Below, one piece after another: positions 17,034 to 25,247 of a stretch of 64,000 nt of DNA. The position numbers and the translations under genes are program-made. The first letter of the stretch is position 1; each line of letters starts with the position of its first letter. The notes under the pieces are model-generated. The model searched no databases and had not been told where the DNA came from. It saw nothing but the letters and a program-made list of their open reading frames with translations. Origin of the DNA: Porphyrobacter sp. ULC335 (GTDB taxonomy: Bacteria > Pseudomonadota > Alphaproteobacteria > Sphingomonadales > Sphingomonadaceae). Location: NCBI RefSeq assembly GCF_025917005.1, contig NZ_CP078091.1, positions 2,046,001 through 2,110,000 on the forward strand, written 5' to 3'.

Positions 17034-18524
17034 ATGGGCGACGTTACTGCTTGGGTCGGAGACAAACTCAACAGAAAGGCCGAGGCCGATGATTTACTGC
17101 AGTTCCTCCATGGGCGCCTGAAAGAGCGACGTGGTCGAGGCGTCGGGGCAAGCTACGTCGTGAACGTGGATTCAGGGTGGGGACAGGGGAAGACCTATTT
17201 TCTGTCGAACATCAGAAAGGACTTGGTTGGGCGAGGCGCGGCAGTTACGCTGATCGATGCTTGGGCGACTGACTTTTCCGATGATCCACTCACTGCGATC
17301 ATGAGTGCGGTTGACGCAGCACTAAAGCCTCACCTCAAGTCAAAAAAGCTCAAAGAGGCGTGGCGAGACGTGCTAAAGTCCGGGGGGTCTCTAGCTATTT
17401 CACTCACGAAGCACGTGAGTTCCAAGCTAGCCTCAAGGTATGTTGGAGAGTTCGGGGACGAACTGTTCGATGCCACCTTTGGAGAAGATTCCGATAAGTC
17501 ATCAGATGACAAAAAATCCGATGAGGATAAGCTTGGATTAGGCGGTGCCTCTGAGGAAGTCATCGATAAGCTTGCTGATAGTGCGCTTTCGCGACTTATA
17601 GAAACGTTCAGGAAGCAAGAGCGATCGATCGTCACCTTCAAGTCGCAGCTATCCAAAGTGGCTGAGGCAATCAACAAAGGTACCGACGATTTCACACCAA
17701 TATACATCCTTGTTGATGAATTAGATCGATGCAGGCCAACTTATGCGATCAGGCTGCTGGAGTCGGTCAAGCATCTCTTCAACACAGACGGCGTGGTCTT
17801 CATTATAGCAACAGACACTGAGCAACTCTCTGAGTCGATTAAGGCTGTCTACGGAGCCAACTTCGAAAGCGACCGCTACCTTAGGCGGTTTTTTGACAGG
17901 ACCTATAGATTCAGAGAGCCATCGCTTGAAGAGTTCGTGGGTTATCTCCTTGATAGATCGTCAATACCTTTGGATCGGCTCGGTTGCCCGCGCGGCTTAA
18001 GTCCTCAGAAAATGGCAGAGATAATATTCAGAGATTTCGGTTCTTCTCTGAGAGACGTAGAGCAATGCTTTGACATGCTCCAGACTTTCTCGACGATGTG
18101 GAATCATAAGATCCCGATTGAGTTGGGATTAGCTCTGACTTTAATTTGTCTCTATCACTCGAATCGTATTGAGGAATACAAGTGGCTTAGTGGACAGCCG
18201 ACTTCGCTTGCAATGGCATCAGTGTTCAAGCGCCCATCAGTACTGCTTCGGAACATCGTCGGAGGCTACAACGAACCCCGCCGCGAAATCACGTCATCCA
18301 CCGCCGATCTCTTAAGTGCCTATTCCGATCTGCGGACGACGTCCTTGATTCAACTAGTCGAAAAACAGTCGCCCGGCCACCCGGCCGGGCAGTACGTCAG
18401 AGAAGTGATCGCCAATGAGTTAGCGGTCCTTCACGGTAACTCATACCAGTCTGACAAACCGCCATACTCAGTCGTGCGCGAGTACCACCGGTACATCGAA
18501 CTAGCAGAACGCCTAGCGGAGTGA
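17034..18524 (+). CDS. KAP family P-loop NTPase, candidate anti-phage cargo
   Basis: Length is 496 aa. Walker A is SGWGQGKT at residues 47-54 and Walker B is YILVDELDRCRP at 224-235, the exact KAP form; VVFIIATDTEQL and the RYLRRFFDRTYRF segment also fit the family. The membrane insertions found in many KAP proteins are missing; an acidic low-complexity stretch (about 151-168) lies there instead, so it is probably soluble. KAP proteins include PifA of plasmid F and QatA of the Qat defence system; no partner genes lie beside this one. Codon use is much less GC-rich than the host. It is the last gene before attR, a typical cargo position. The defence role is inferred. Confidence 0.85.
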   Translation: MGDVTAWVGDKLNRKAEADDLLQFLHGRLKERRGRGVGASYVVNVDSGWGQGKTYFLSNIRKDLVGRGAAVTLIDAWATDFSDDPLTAIMSAVDAALKPHLKSKKLKEAWRDVLKSGGSLAISLTKHVSSKLASRYVGEFGDELFDATFGEDSDKSSDDKKSDEDKLGLGGASEEVIDKLADSALSRLIETFRKQERSIVTFKSQLSKVAEAINKGTDDFTPIYILVDELDRCRPTYAIRLLESVKHLFNTDGVVFIIATDTEQLSESIKAVYGANFESDRYLRRFFDRTYRFREPSLEEFVGYLLDRSSIPLDRLGCPRGLSPQKMAEIIFRDFGSSLRDVEQCFDMLQTFSTMWNHKIPIELGLALTLICLYHSNRIEEYKWLSGQPTSLAMASVFKRPSVLLRNIVGGYNEPRREITSSTADLLSAYSDLRTTSLIQLVEKQSPGHPAGQYVREVIANELAVLHGNSYQSDKPPYSVVREYHRYIELAERLAE

Positions 18525-18591
18525 TGACAGCCAGAGGTGGCGTTCTACGGTTAGATCCGATGGCTATAACCCTTGCGCCTCGACACAGAAC

Positions 18592-18599
18592 TGCTACAC
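18592..18599 (+). promoter_or_regulatory. Right-end tgctacac, integrase arm-site candidate
   Basis: This 8-mer, within actgctacacaac, repeats the pair found at 10965-10985 next to the integrase. It lies 63 bp inside attR. The sequence between the KAP stop and attR has no gene. Confidence 0.4.
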
Positions 18600-18661
18600 A
18601 ACTGCTCGCAGACGAAGTGACTAAGCAACTGTTTTTCAATGCTTTGGGTGGGGATTCTAGC

Positions 18662-18681
18662 AATCCAGCCCTGTCCACCAC
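18662..18681 (+). repeat. attR core, direct repeat with 10893-10912
   Basis: An exact 20-bp copy of the tRNA-Tyr 3' end, not preceded by the rest of a tRNA. It marks the right boundary of the element. Confidence 0.9.
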
Positions 18682-18702
18682 TTCCATTTTTCATTTGCCG
18701 GA

Positions 18703-18718
18703 TGTTCCACGTGAAACA
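18703..18718 (+). promoter_or_regulatory. parS-like ParB binding site 1
   Basis: tgttccacgtgaaaca matches the bacterial parS consensus tgtttcacgtgaaaca at 15 of 16 positions. It is outside the element, 22 bp past attR. A second site is at 60468. ParB spreads from such sites for chromosome segregation. Confidence 0.75.
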
Positions 18719-18735
18719 CCCGTTCAACCGGGGGT

Positions 18736-18792
18736 TTAAACGCGTCTGGAGGGGGTCTAGAAGGGGGCTAACCGGCGTCTAAACGCGTCTCT
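18736..18792 (+). repeat. Helically phased CTAR/CTGG repeat beside parS site 1
   Basis: Units ttaa, ctgg, ctag, ctaa, ctaa and ctct begin at 18736, 18746, 18757, 18768, 18779 and 18789, that is, every 10 or 11 bp and therefore on one face of the helix. Most are preceded by G-rich sequence (cgcgtctgg, gggggtctag). The segment taaacgcgtct occurs twice (18737-18747, 18780-18790). An array of the same type follows the other parS site. Confidence 0.65.
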
Positions 18793-18862
18793 GTTCAGCA
18801 GGAGATGAAGCAGATGGCTTGTTCGCCATCTGGCTTTGCCAGGTCCGAACCTGCGCCGTTGA

Positions 18863-20911
18863 TCAGAAGTCTGCCGATAGGGACATGTTGATCCGCCGCG
18901 AGGCTATGAACTGGAAACCCCCGCCGCCGGTAACGTTCCAGCCGAACACATTGGTCAGGTTGGCAACTTGCACACGCAGCACGGCTGGTGTGCGGCCCAT
19001 TTTGAACCGGTATCGCGCTCCCAGATCGACGATCGCCCGCTCAGGAATGAACAACGTGTTGTCGATCCGCGCCGCTCGGCCACCTGTGTAGTTGATGCCC
19101 AGATCGACCGACAGGGCATCAAAGGCGGGCGGCTGGTAATCGAGCCGCAGGTCGAGCGTCGTGCCCACCCGGCCGAGCGGCCTTTCGCCCAGTCGCCCCA
19201 AATCCACCGCCTCGCCGGTGACGCGGGGACGCATGAGCACCGCTCCTGCAACCAAATTGAGGCCCGGAACCGGCTTGGCGGTCAGCGAAATCTCCGCGCC
19301 CTGATGTTTGACGTCGCCCAGCACCCGGAAAGTGTTGTCGCTATCAAGCTCGAAATAGGGCCTGCGCACATCGAACAGCCCGGCAATCAGCTTCATGTCC
19401 TTGGCCAGCGTCCAGCGCACGCCCCCCTCGACCTGCCGGGTGCGCAGCGCGGGCAAGGTGAGGTTGGCGTTCGTCGCAAAGGCAGGCGCGGTGCCGCTTT
19501 CCTCCAGCCCGCGTGTGGTCGCGGCATAGATCGCGAGTCCCTCGATCGCTGTAATCGCCGCCGAGGCGTTCCACAGGATCGGGCTGTCCTCGTTAGCGGT
19601 CGGGGCAAGGCCCGGCGCGCGCACTTCCTTGCGGTAGCCGGTCTTTTGCACCCCGAGATTGATCTCACCCAGTCCTTGCCACTTCATCTCGTAGCCCAAT
19701 GCGCCGGTCTCTTGCCGGATTTGGTCACGTGTAAGTGCGCCGAAGGTGACGCCAGGTTCGGCGACGGGATCGGCGACGCCGATCATGCCGGGCCCGAGGC
19801 CGCGGAAGGCAAAGCCGCCCAGATCGTCATCAACCCGCCGGAACCTTGCCGAGGCGAGAAGCCGGTGGCGGCGCGGGCCTTCGATGAAGTCACGCTCGAC
19901 CAGCAATTCGCCCGAGTAGGATTGCGAAACCTGATCCGCGCCAAGCAGCACCTGCCGGTCAGCGCTTCCGTCGGCTTGCGTGTTCGCAAAGAAGTTCGCC
20001 CCGAACTGGTCGATGGTGAAGCGCGAGGAGAATAGCCCGAGCCCGATCCTCCACGCCCCACTTGTCACCTTCGCCATGCCGCCGAAGTTCTGCGAATGGC
20101 CCGCCCAATCGGCCCAGTCCTGCCCAAAGAATTGATTGCGGGCGATGCGTTTGGGCAGGAAGGCTCCGGCGGTGAAGATCACCGGGATCGTTTCCTCGTC
20201 GAAATAGTCATAGCGGCTGAAAAAGCCGGTCAGCTCCACGCCCTCGGCCGGCCGCCAGCGCATCACACCGCCATAGCGGACGAACCAGAAATCGGCGCCA
20301 TCGGGATAGACGAACTCCTCCATCCCGGCACCGACATTGAGATCGAGATTGCCGGTCAGCGGCAGCGCAGCATCGACGGTGGCAAAGGGTGCGAAGAAAT
20401 CGCCGAAGCCGGTCCGGGCGCTGACCACCGGTTTGTCGGCGCTGCGCCTCAGCGAAAAATCGACGATCCCGGTCGGCGCGGGGAAGGGGTAACCGAGCGC
20501 CGAGATGCCGACCTGGATCGTTGATCCGGCGCGCACCGCATCGCTTAGCGGCCCTTGGTTGTCGAAATAGAGCCCCTCGATCCGCACGTTCTGCGCGGCA
20601 AAGGCGGAAAAGCCGCGCACATTGCCGCCGCTGTAGAGACCGATTGTTTCATCGCCCACACTGGTACCAAAGGCGTCCGAGGCCTGCGTGATGACGTTCT
20701 CTTCCGAGCGATTGACGAGAGCGATGTTGGAAAGGCCGCCGCGCTGCGACGGTTCAGTTTGCGTGTCCAGCCCTTCGCCCGGCAGTGTTTCCGCCTTCTC
20801 TTCAGGCGATACCTCAGTGTCTTCGCGCGATGGTTCTTGCCGGGCCGGCTGGTCTTCGGCGGAGACTGAACTTGCCCACAGCAAGCTTGTTGCCAGGGCC
20901 ATCATTCTCAT
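18863..20911 (-). CDS. TonB-dependent receptor, probably for zinc
   Basis: This 682-residue outer-membrane protein has a signal peptide (MRMMALATSLLWASSVSA), an acidic linker, a plug-like region (around GNVRGFSAFAAQNVRIEGLY), and a long series of amphipathic strands ending in a C-terminal Phe (NMSLSADF), the BAM recognition signal. TonB-dependent receptors import metal chelates, haem or vitamins across the outer membrane. Zinc is inferred from context: it lies 101 bp downstream of the COG0523 GTPase on the same strand, behind a Zur-like box. Family members are often longer; this one is on the short side but looks complete. Confidence 0.82.
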   Translation of the reverse strand: MRMMALATSLLWASSVSAEDQPARQEPSREDTEVSPEEKAETLPGEGLDTQTEPSQRGGLSNIALVNRSEENVITQASDAFGTSVGDETIGLYSGGNVRGFSAFAAQNVRIEGLYFDNQGPLSDAVRAGSTIQVGISALGYPFPAPTGIVDFSLRRSADKPVVSARTGFGDFFAPFATVDAALPLTGNLDLNVGAGMEEFVYPDGADFWFVRYGGVMRWRPAEGVELTGFFSRYDYFDEETIPVIFTAGAFLPKRIARNQFFGQDWADWAGHSQNFGGMAKVTSGAWRIGLGLFSSRFTIDQFGANFFANTQADGSADRQVLLGADQVSQSYSGELLVERDFIEGPRRHRLLASARFRRVDDDLGGFAFRGLGPGMIGVADPVAEPGVTFGALTRDQIRQETGALGYEMKWQGLGEINLGVQKTGYRKEVRAPGLAPTANEDSPILWNASAAITAIEGLAIYAATTRGLEESGTAPAFATNANLTLPALRTRQVEGGVRWTLAKDMKLIAGLFDVRRPYFELDSDNTFRVLGDVKHQGAEISLTAKPVPGLNLVAGAVLMRPRVTGEAVDLGRLGERPLGRVGTTLDLRLDYQPPAFDALSVDLGINYTGGRAARIDNTLFIPERAIVDLGARYRFKMGRTPAVLRVQVANLTNVFGWNVTGGGGFQFIASRRINMSLSADF

Positions 20912-21012
20912 CTTCCAGCCTTCCTAGATTGATCTGGCCCGGTTCGTCAGCGGTGTGCAGGAATGGCCGGGCTTCGGCGCCGATCGGTCCATGCGCATTT
21001 CCCGTGCCGCGA

Positions 21013-22260
21013 TCATTCCGCAGGCTCCAGCGCGGTCTGGGCCTCGCCCCAGGCGGGGAAGGGGTCGTTCAGCCGCTCCCACTTTTCGGGCGTGAATTCG
21101 TTCGCGGGAAGGAGGCAACCGTCGAGCGCCTTGGTGATGGCAGCCTTGTCCAGCCCGATGCCGATGAACACCAGTTCCTGCCGCCGGTCGCCCCACACCG
21201 CGTCCCAGTGGCGGATCACGAATTCTTCGAAGGTGCCGTCATCCGGCCAGCGGTTCTTGGGCACGGCGGCCCACCACCGGCCCATGCGGCTCACGCTTTT
21301 CTGATGCCCGGCAATCGCCAGTTCCCCCAGGAACTCGCTGCGGGTGGCAAGCCAGAAATGGCCCTTGGCGCGGATCACCTTGTCGAGCGAGTCGCCGGTC
21401 AGAAACCGGTAGAACGATGCCGGATGGAACGGGCGGCGGGCGCGGTAGACGAAGCTTTCGACGCCATACTCCTCGCTTTCCGGGCGGTGGCTTGCATAGT
21501 CGTAAAGCTCCTTCATCCACAGCGGGTGCTGTTCGGAAGCTTCTTCGTCATAGAGCCCGGTGTCGAGGATCGTATCGAGCGCGACAGTGCCGAAGTCGGC
21601 TTCGATGATCCGTGCATCGGCGTTCAGCGATGCGACCACCTGCTTGACCGTGGCGAGCTGTTCCGGCGGCACGGCGCTCGCCTTGTTGACGATCACGACA
21701 TCGGCGAATTCGATCTGTTCGACCAGCAGGCTGACAAGGCTGCGATCATCGCCTTCGCCCGCGGTTTGGCCGCGCGCGCTGAGCAGGTCGGTGCTCGAAT
21801 AATCGGCGAGCAGGTTGAGCGCGTCGACAACCGTCACCATCGTATCGAGCCGCGCGACATCGCCAAGGCATTCGTCATCTTCGTCGCGGAACGAGAAAGT
21901 TGCTGCCACGGGCAGGGGTTCGGAAATGCCGGTGCTTTCGATCACGAGGTAATCGAAGCGGCCTTCCTCGGCCAGCTTGCGCACCTCCTTCAGCAGATCA
22001 TCGCGCAGGGTGCAGCAGATGCAGCCATTGGTCATTTCGACCAGCGTTTCCTCCGCCCGGCTGAGCGCCGCCTCGCCTCCGCGCACCAGATCGGCGTCGA
22101 TATTCACCTCGCTCATGTCGTTCACGATGACCGCAACGCGCTTGCCCTCGCGGTTGGCGAGGATGTGGTTGAGCAGCGTGGTCTTTCCCGCGCCAAGGAA
22201 GCCGGAGAGCACGGTAACCGGGAGGCGGTTGTCGGCAAGTGCGGGGCTGGAGGCGGTCAT
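21013..22260 (-). CDS. COG0523 (CobW/ZigA-type) metal-chaperone GTPase
   Basis: This 415-residue G3E P-loop GTPase has Walker [15 protein letters not shown] at about residues 19-32, the metal-binding GCICC motif at 79-83, and a VIVNKAS guanine-specificity motif. The C-terminal CobW domain contains Trp/His-rich segments ([14 protein letters not shown]). Such proteins deliver zinc to client enzymes when zinc is scarce. The gene begins 52 bp from a Zur-like operator and is followed by the TonB-dependent receptor, so both probably form one zinc-starvation operon. Confidence 0.9.
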   Translation of the reverse strand: MTASSPALADNRLPVTVLSGFLGAGKTTLLNHILANREGKRVAVIVNDMSEVNIDADLVRGGEAALSRAEETLVEMTNGCICCTLRDDLLKEVRKLAEEGRFDYLVIESTGISEPLPVAATFSFRDEDDECLGDVARLDTMVTVVDALNLLADYSSTDLLSARGQTAGEGDDRSLVSLLVEQIEFADVVIVNKASAVPPEQLATVKQVVASLNADARIIEADFGTVALDTILDTGLYDEEASEQHPLWMKELYDYASHRPESEEYGVESFVYRARRPFHPASFYRFLTGDSLDKVIRAKGHFWLATRSEFLGELAIAGHQKSVSRMGRWWAAVPKNRWPDDGTFEEFVIRHWDAVWGDRRQELVFIGIGLDKAAITKALDGCLLPANEFTPEKWERLNDPFPAWGEAQTALEPAE

Positions 22261-22312
22261 GCGGATATCCTGTTGGCTGAGGCTTGTAATAAGGCCTCAG
22301 GCCATTACGTAA

Positions 22313-22327
22313 TGTTGTATCATAACG
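22313..22327. promoter_or_regulatory. Zur-like operator in the divergent promoter
   Basis: tgttgtatcataacg matches a Zur palindrome (tgttata-n-tataaca) with few differences. It lies between the GTPase start (22260, minus) and the MerC-like start (22343, plus), with an extra palindrome, cattacgtaatg, at 22303-22314. One repressor could control both directions. Confidence 0.65.
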
Positions 22328-22342
22328 CAACAGGGATATCAC

Positions 22343-22735
22343 ATGTCAGCTTCACCATCGCAAGCGCGCAGCGAGGCGCCATGGCACCGTTTCGGCATGG
22401 GCCTGTCGGCGCTGTGCCTGGTGCATTGCCTCGCGCTGCCGTGGCTGCTGGCTGGCCTGCCGGTGGTCATGCTTGCCGCCGTGCCAGAAGCTCTACGCGA
22501 GAGCGAATGGCTCCACGCAGCGCTGATCATGCCGGTGTTGCTGGTGAGCGGGCCGGCGCTGTTACGCGGGACTCCGGCAAAATGGCAGATTGCGCTGGTT
22601 CTGACCGCCTTCGCCTCGCTGATCGGCGGCCTGTTAATCGGCAGCGAGACCGGTGAGCAGGCGCTGACCGTCAACGGCGCGGCGCTGCTGATGGCAGCCC
22701 ATTGGGTGCGGCTGCAGCGAGGCCATGGGCACTGA
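22343..22735 (+). CDS. MerC-domain membrane protein
   Basis: This 130-residue protein has four hydrophobic segments. The first contains a conserved Cys pair (SALCLVHCLALP), the metal-binding motif of the MerC family, originally described as mercury uptake proteins. Chromosomal homologues often sit in zinc regulons; the shared Zur-like promoter region with the COG0523 GTPase suggests a role in zinc import across the inner membrane. The C-terminus ends in RGHGH. ATG 22343 is 16 bp past the operator, so binding should block transcription. Confidence 0.8.
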   Translation: MSASPSQARSEAPWHRFGMGLSALCLVHCLALPWLLAGLPVVMLAAVPEALRESEWLHAALIMPVLLVSGPALLRGTPAKWQIALVLTAFASLIGGLLIGSETGEQALTVNGAALLMAAHWVRLQRGHGH

Positions 22736-22742
22736 ACCCTGT

Positions 22743-22788
22743 CGGCGGGGGAGAAGCAGCTGCCGCCGCTCGCCTGTTCTCCCCGCCG
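22743..22788. terminator. Strong stem-loop between convergent merC and dabA
   Basis: cggcgggggaga (22743-22754) pairs with tctccccgccg (22778-22788) with one bulged G. There is no T run, so termination is plausible but not proved; it separates two convergent genes. Confidence 0.5.
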
Positions 22789-22842
22789 GTGATCCGGCAG
22801 GTCGCGACCCCAGACGAGCGACGGCGCTGACGTTTCGCCCCC

Positions 22843-25224
22843 TCAGGCAGCCAGCGATTGGGCCGTCTGGTCTTCCCAGCTGAGCCCCGGCAGATAGCGC
22901 GCGTCGACCTTGCCGTTCTTCATCGCAAAGAGATGCAGCCAGACATTGTCGAACAGCGCGCGCACGCCCGGGTGCTTTTCGAGGATGCGGATCATTTCCT
23001 CGCGCGGGGCTTCGATCATCACTGACAGGCGCAGCGGTTCGTGCTGGAGGCCGTCGCCATCGTGCACCGCCTGCCAGGGCAGGCCGGGGCGCAGCTTGCC
23101 GCCATTGCCTTCGATCACCCCGATCCCGCCGACCACGTTGTGGATCAGCTTGTTGCCGCCGCCGAACATCTCGGGCGCGACGCTGGAGCCGTAATATTGC
23201 AGGGAAATCCAGCTCGCCACCACCACCGGCGCGGTGATGATCAGTTCGAGCGTGCCGAAACCTTCATCCGCCTGCCAGTCATAGGAATGCAGGAACGCCC
23301 GCCCGCCAAGGTCGCGGCCCGCGGTTGCCTCGCGCGGGGCGGCGATGAAGGCTGCGCAGCCCGCAAGGCCCCATTCGGGGCGGATCTCGGCCCAGTTCTG
23401 GGCGCGGGCGGCGATGGTGTTCCAGCGCGCACCGGGGAGCCGCACCGCACGCTCGGCGCGGGCGATTTTGGCCGCCTGCGCCAGCCACCCGCGCACCTTG
23501 GCGAGATCGGCACTACGCGCGGCGGGCAAGCCATCTTCGTAGATAGTGATGTCGTCCGTGGTGGTGTCGTGCAGACCGGCGACGAACAGCGTATCGTCTG
23601 CCACTTCGACACCGCGTTCGGCCAGACCGGCGCGGGTCTCGGGATCGTTGAGCAGGATTGCGAGCAGACGGGCCGAAACCTCGCCGGTGTAGCCCCCGCA
23701 GGCGCCGCAGTGATAGGCGCTTTCATGCGGGTTGTTGGTGGTGTTGCCGCCGTGGCCGAGCAGCAGCACGATTGCGCCGTGCCCCTTGGTGAGGCTCATC
23801 GCCTTGAGCACCGCCGCGCCGGTATCGGCCTTGGCTTCGGCGCTCATGCCGCCGATCACTTCAGGCGCGGGTTCGGGCTTGGCGGCGGGGGTAAAGCCCA
23901 GCGCCGATTTCACCAGCTTGACCGCATAGACCGGCCCCATCGCCTCGACAAAGGCAAAGGACGAAACCGCAGCCTGCCGGAAGCGGCCCCATGCGCGCAG
24001 CCCCCGCGCGGCAATGCGGTCGGCCTGATCCTTGGCCGGATCGCCCGCGCTGGTGGTGTGGACGCCTGGGTTGAGCAGCACCGGCAGGCGCGCTTCGAGG
24101 ATGTCCGAGCCGTGCGCGTGGTGCGCCAGCGGCAGGCCGAAAAAGCCAGCAAATCCGATGGTTGCAACGGAACTGTCGACGCTTTCGAGCGCGCGGCGGA
24201 ACACTTCGGACCGCACGTCGATGCAGAAGGCGGCCTGCAGGAAGGGACGCGCGCCGGCGGGTGTTGCACCATCCAGTGCGGCGACGAGGCGGCGCTGATG
24301 GCCGCGATCGGCCGCGTCCTGAAGGATCGCGAGCGCGACATCATCGGCGCTGGCGGCGACCGGTGCGGCATGGGCGGCAACGGTGGCGGCCCACTTGTCG
24401 GCGATGGCGGGGGTCTGCACCAGCAGCGCCTCGTCCCAGATCAGGCGGATCGCCAGAAGGTCGATCAGGGTGCGGTCGGTTCCGCCCGCAAGCTCGGCCT
24501 GCCACAGCAGCCAGCGCGCGTGCTGCGCCCAGCCGCCGAGGCTCATGGCGAGACGGTGGAAAGCAGTCGGCGCGGCGGCATCGACAATGCCGAGCGTTTC
24601 AGCAGCCGAGAGGATAGCCCGCTCGGTCGTATCGGGGGCGCAGGCGACATGGGCGCAGAAGCCTTCGAGCCCGGCGATTTCCGGGGTCAGGTCATGCATC
24701 GCCCAGCCGCGCCATGCGGTGAAGGCCTCGGCACCGGGCGCGGGCGACCACAGCGCCTGACCGCGGTCGAAATGGCCCGCAGCCCACAATCCGATGCACT
24801 TGTCGATCAGCGCGGGCCAGTCGATCCCGGTGGCTTCGGCCGCAAGGTCGGCCACGGTCGGCAGAGCGCGGGGAGCGGGGCCTTCGCCAAGGGATTCCGC
24901 CACTTCGCGCAACGCGGTGACATTGCCCGGCTTGAGCGGCGAGGGCGACGCGGCGAGCGCTTCGGCCATGTCATCGGCGCTGATGCGGCCGTCGGTGATG
25001 GCGGCCACATAGTCCGCGCCGGTCCGCGTCAGGCGCACGCCTGCGACCCGTGCCAGCCGCGCAGCGGCGGTGGCGAGGCCTTCGTCGGTCTGGCCGAGGA
25101 AAGGGTTCACCGCCACCGTCGCATCCAGCGGAAAGGCGGGAGGGATGGCGCGTCCGGCGCCCTCTGCGGCTTCGAGCACCGCCGAGAAGCGGGCCGGGGC
25201 GATGTCAGCATGGTTCATCAGCAT
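22843..25224 (-). CDS. dabA: DabA-type inorganic carbon transporter subunit (DUF2309)
   Basis: DabA is the cytoplasmic zinc protein, related to beta-carbonic anhydrase, that with membrane partner DabB traps CO2 as bicarbonate using an ion gradient. Expected metal and active-site signatures are visible: AAFCIDVRSE (Cys and Asp) in the middle and AYHCGACGG (His and Cys) in the second half. Length is 793 aa. The start at 25224 has aggag 7 nt upstream; sequence farther upstream in frame is antisense to dabB. It lies 23 bp downstream of dabB and is surely co-transcribed. Confidence 0.9.
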   Translation of the reverse strand: MLMNHADIAPARFSAVLEAAEGAGRAIPPAFPLDATVAVNPFLGQTDEGLATAAARLARVAGVRLTRTGADYVAAITDGRISADDMAEALAASPSPLKPGNVTALREVAESLGEGPAPRALPTVADLAAEATGIDWPALIDKCIGLWAAGHFDRGQALWSPAPGAEAFTAWRGWAMHDLTPEIAGLEGFCAHVACAPDTTERAILSAAETLGIVDAAAPTAFHRLAMSLGGWAQHARWLLWQAELAGGTDRTLIDLLAIRLIWDEALLVQTPAIADKWAATVAAHAAPVAASADDVALAILQDAADRGHQRRLVAALDGATPAGARPFLQAAFCIDVRSEVFRRALESVDSSVATIGFAGFFGLPLAHHAHGSDILEARLPVLLNPGVHTTSAGDPAKDQADRIAARGLRAWGRFRQAAVSSFAFVEAMGPVYAVKLVKSALGFTPAAKPEPAPEVIGGMSAEAKADTGAAVLKAMSLTKGHGAIVLLLGHGGNTTNNPHESAYHCGACGGYTGEVSARLLAILLNDPETRAGLAERGVEVADDTLFVAGLHDTTTDDITIYEDGLPAARSADLAKVRGWLAQAAKIARAERAVRLPGARWNTIAARAQNWAEIRPEWGLAGCAAFIAAPREATAGRDLGGRAFLHSYDWQADEGFGTLELIITAPVVVASWISLQYYGSSVAPEMFGGGNKLIHNVVGGIGVIEGNGGKLRPGLPWQAVHDGDGLQHEPLRLSVMIEAPREEMIRILEKHPGVRALFDNVWLHLFAMKNGKVDARYLPGLSWEDQTAQSLAA

Positions 25225-25247
25225 GGCAGGTCTCCTTGGTGCGAGGA

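Larger units (their letters stand above)
10893..18681 (+). mobile_element. 7.8-kb integrative element in tRNA-Tyr
   Basis: A perfect 20-bp direct repeat, the 3' end of tRNA-Tyr plus two bases, bounds the segment (10893-10912 and 18662-18681). A tyrosine integrase lies directly inside the left end. The interior has a repeat- and hairpin-rich non-coding region, a compact run of tiny genes with overlapping starts and stops, a resolvase, and a KAP NTPase at the far end. There are no phage structural genes, relaxase or recognised replication gene, so it resembles a phage satellite, a small integrative mobilisable element or a decayed remnant. Codon use and GC of the KAP gene differ clearly from the host flanks. 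Confidence 0.88.
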
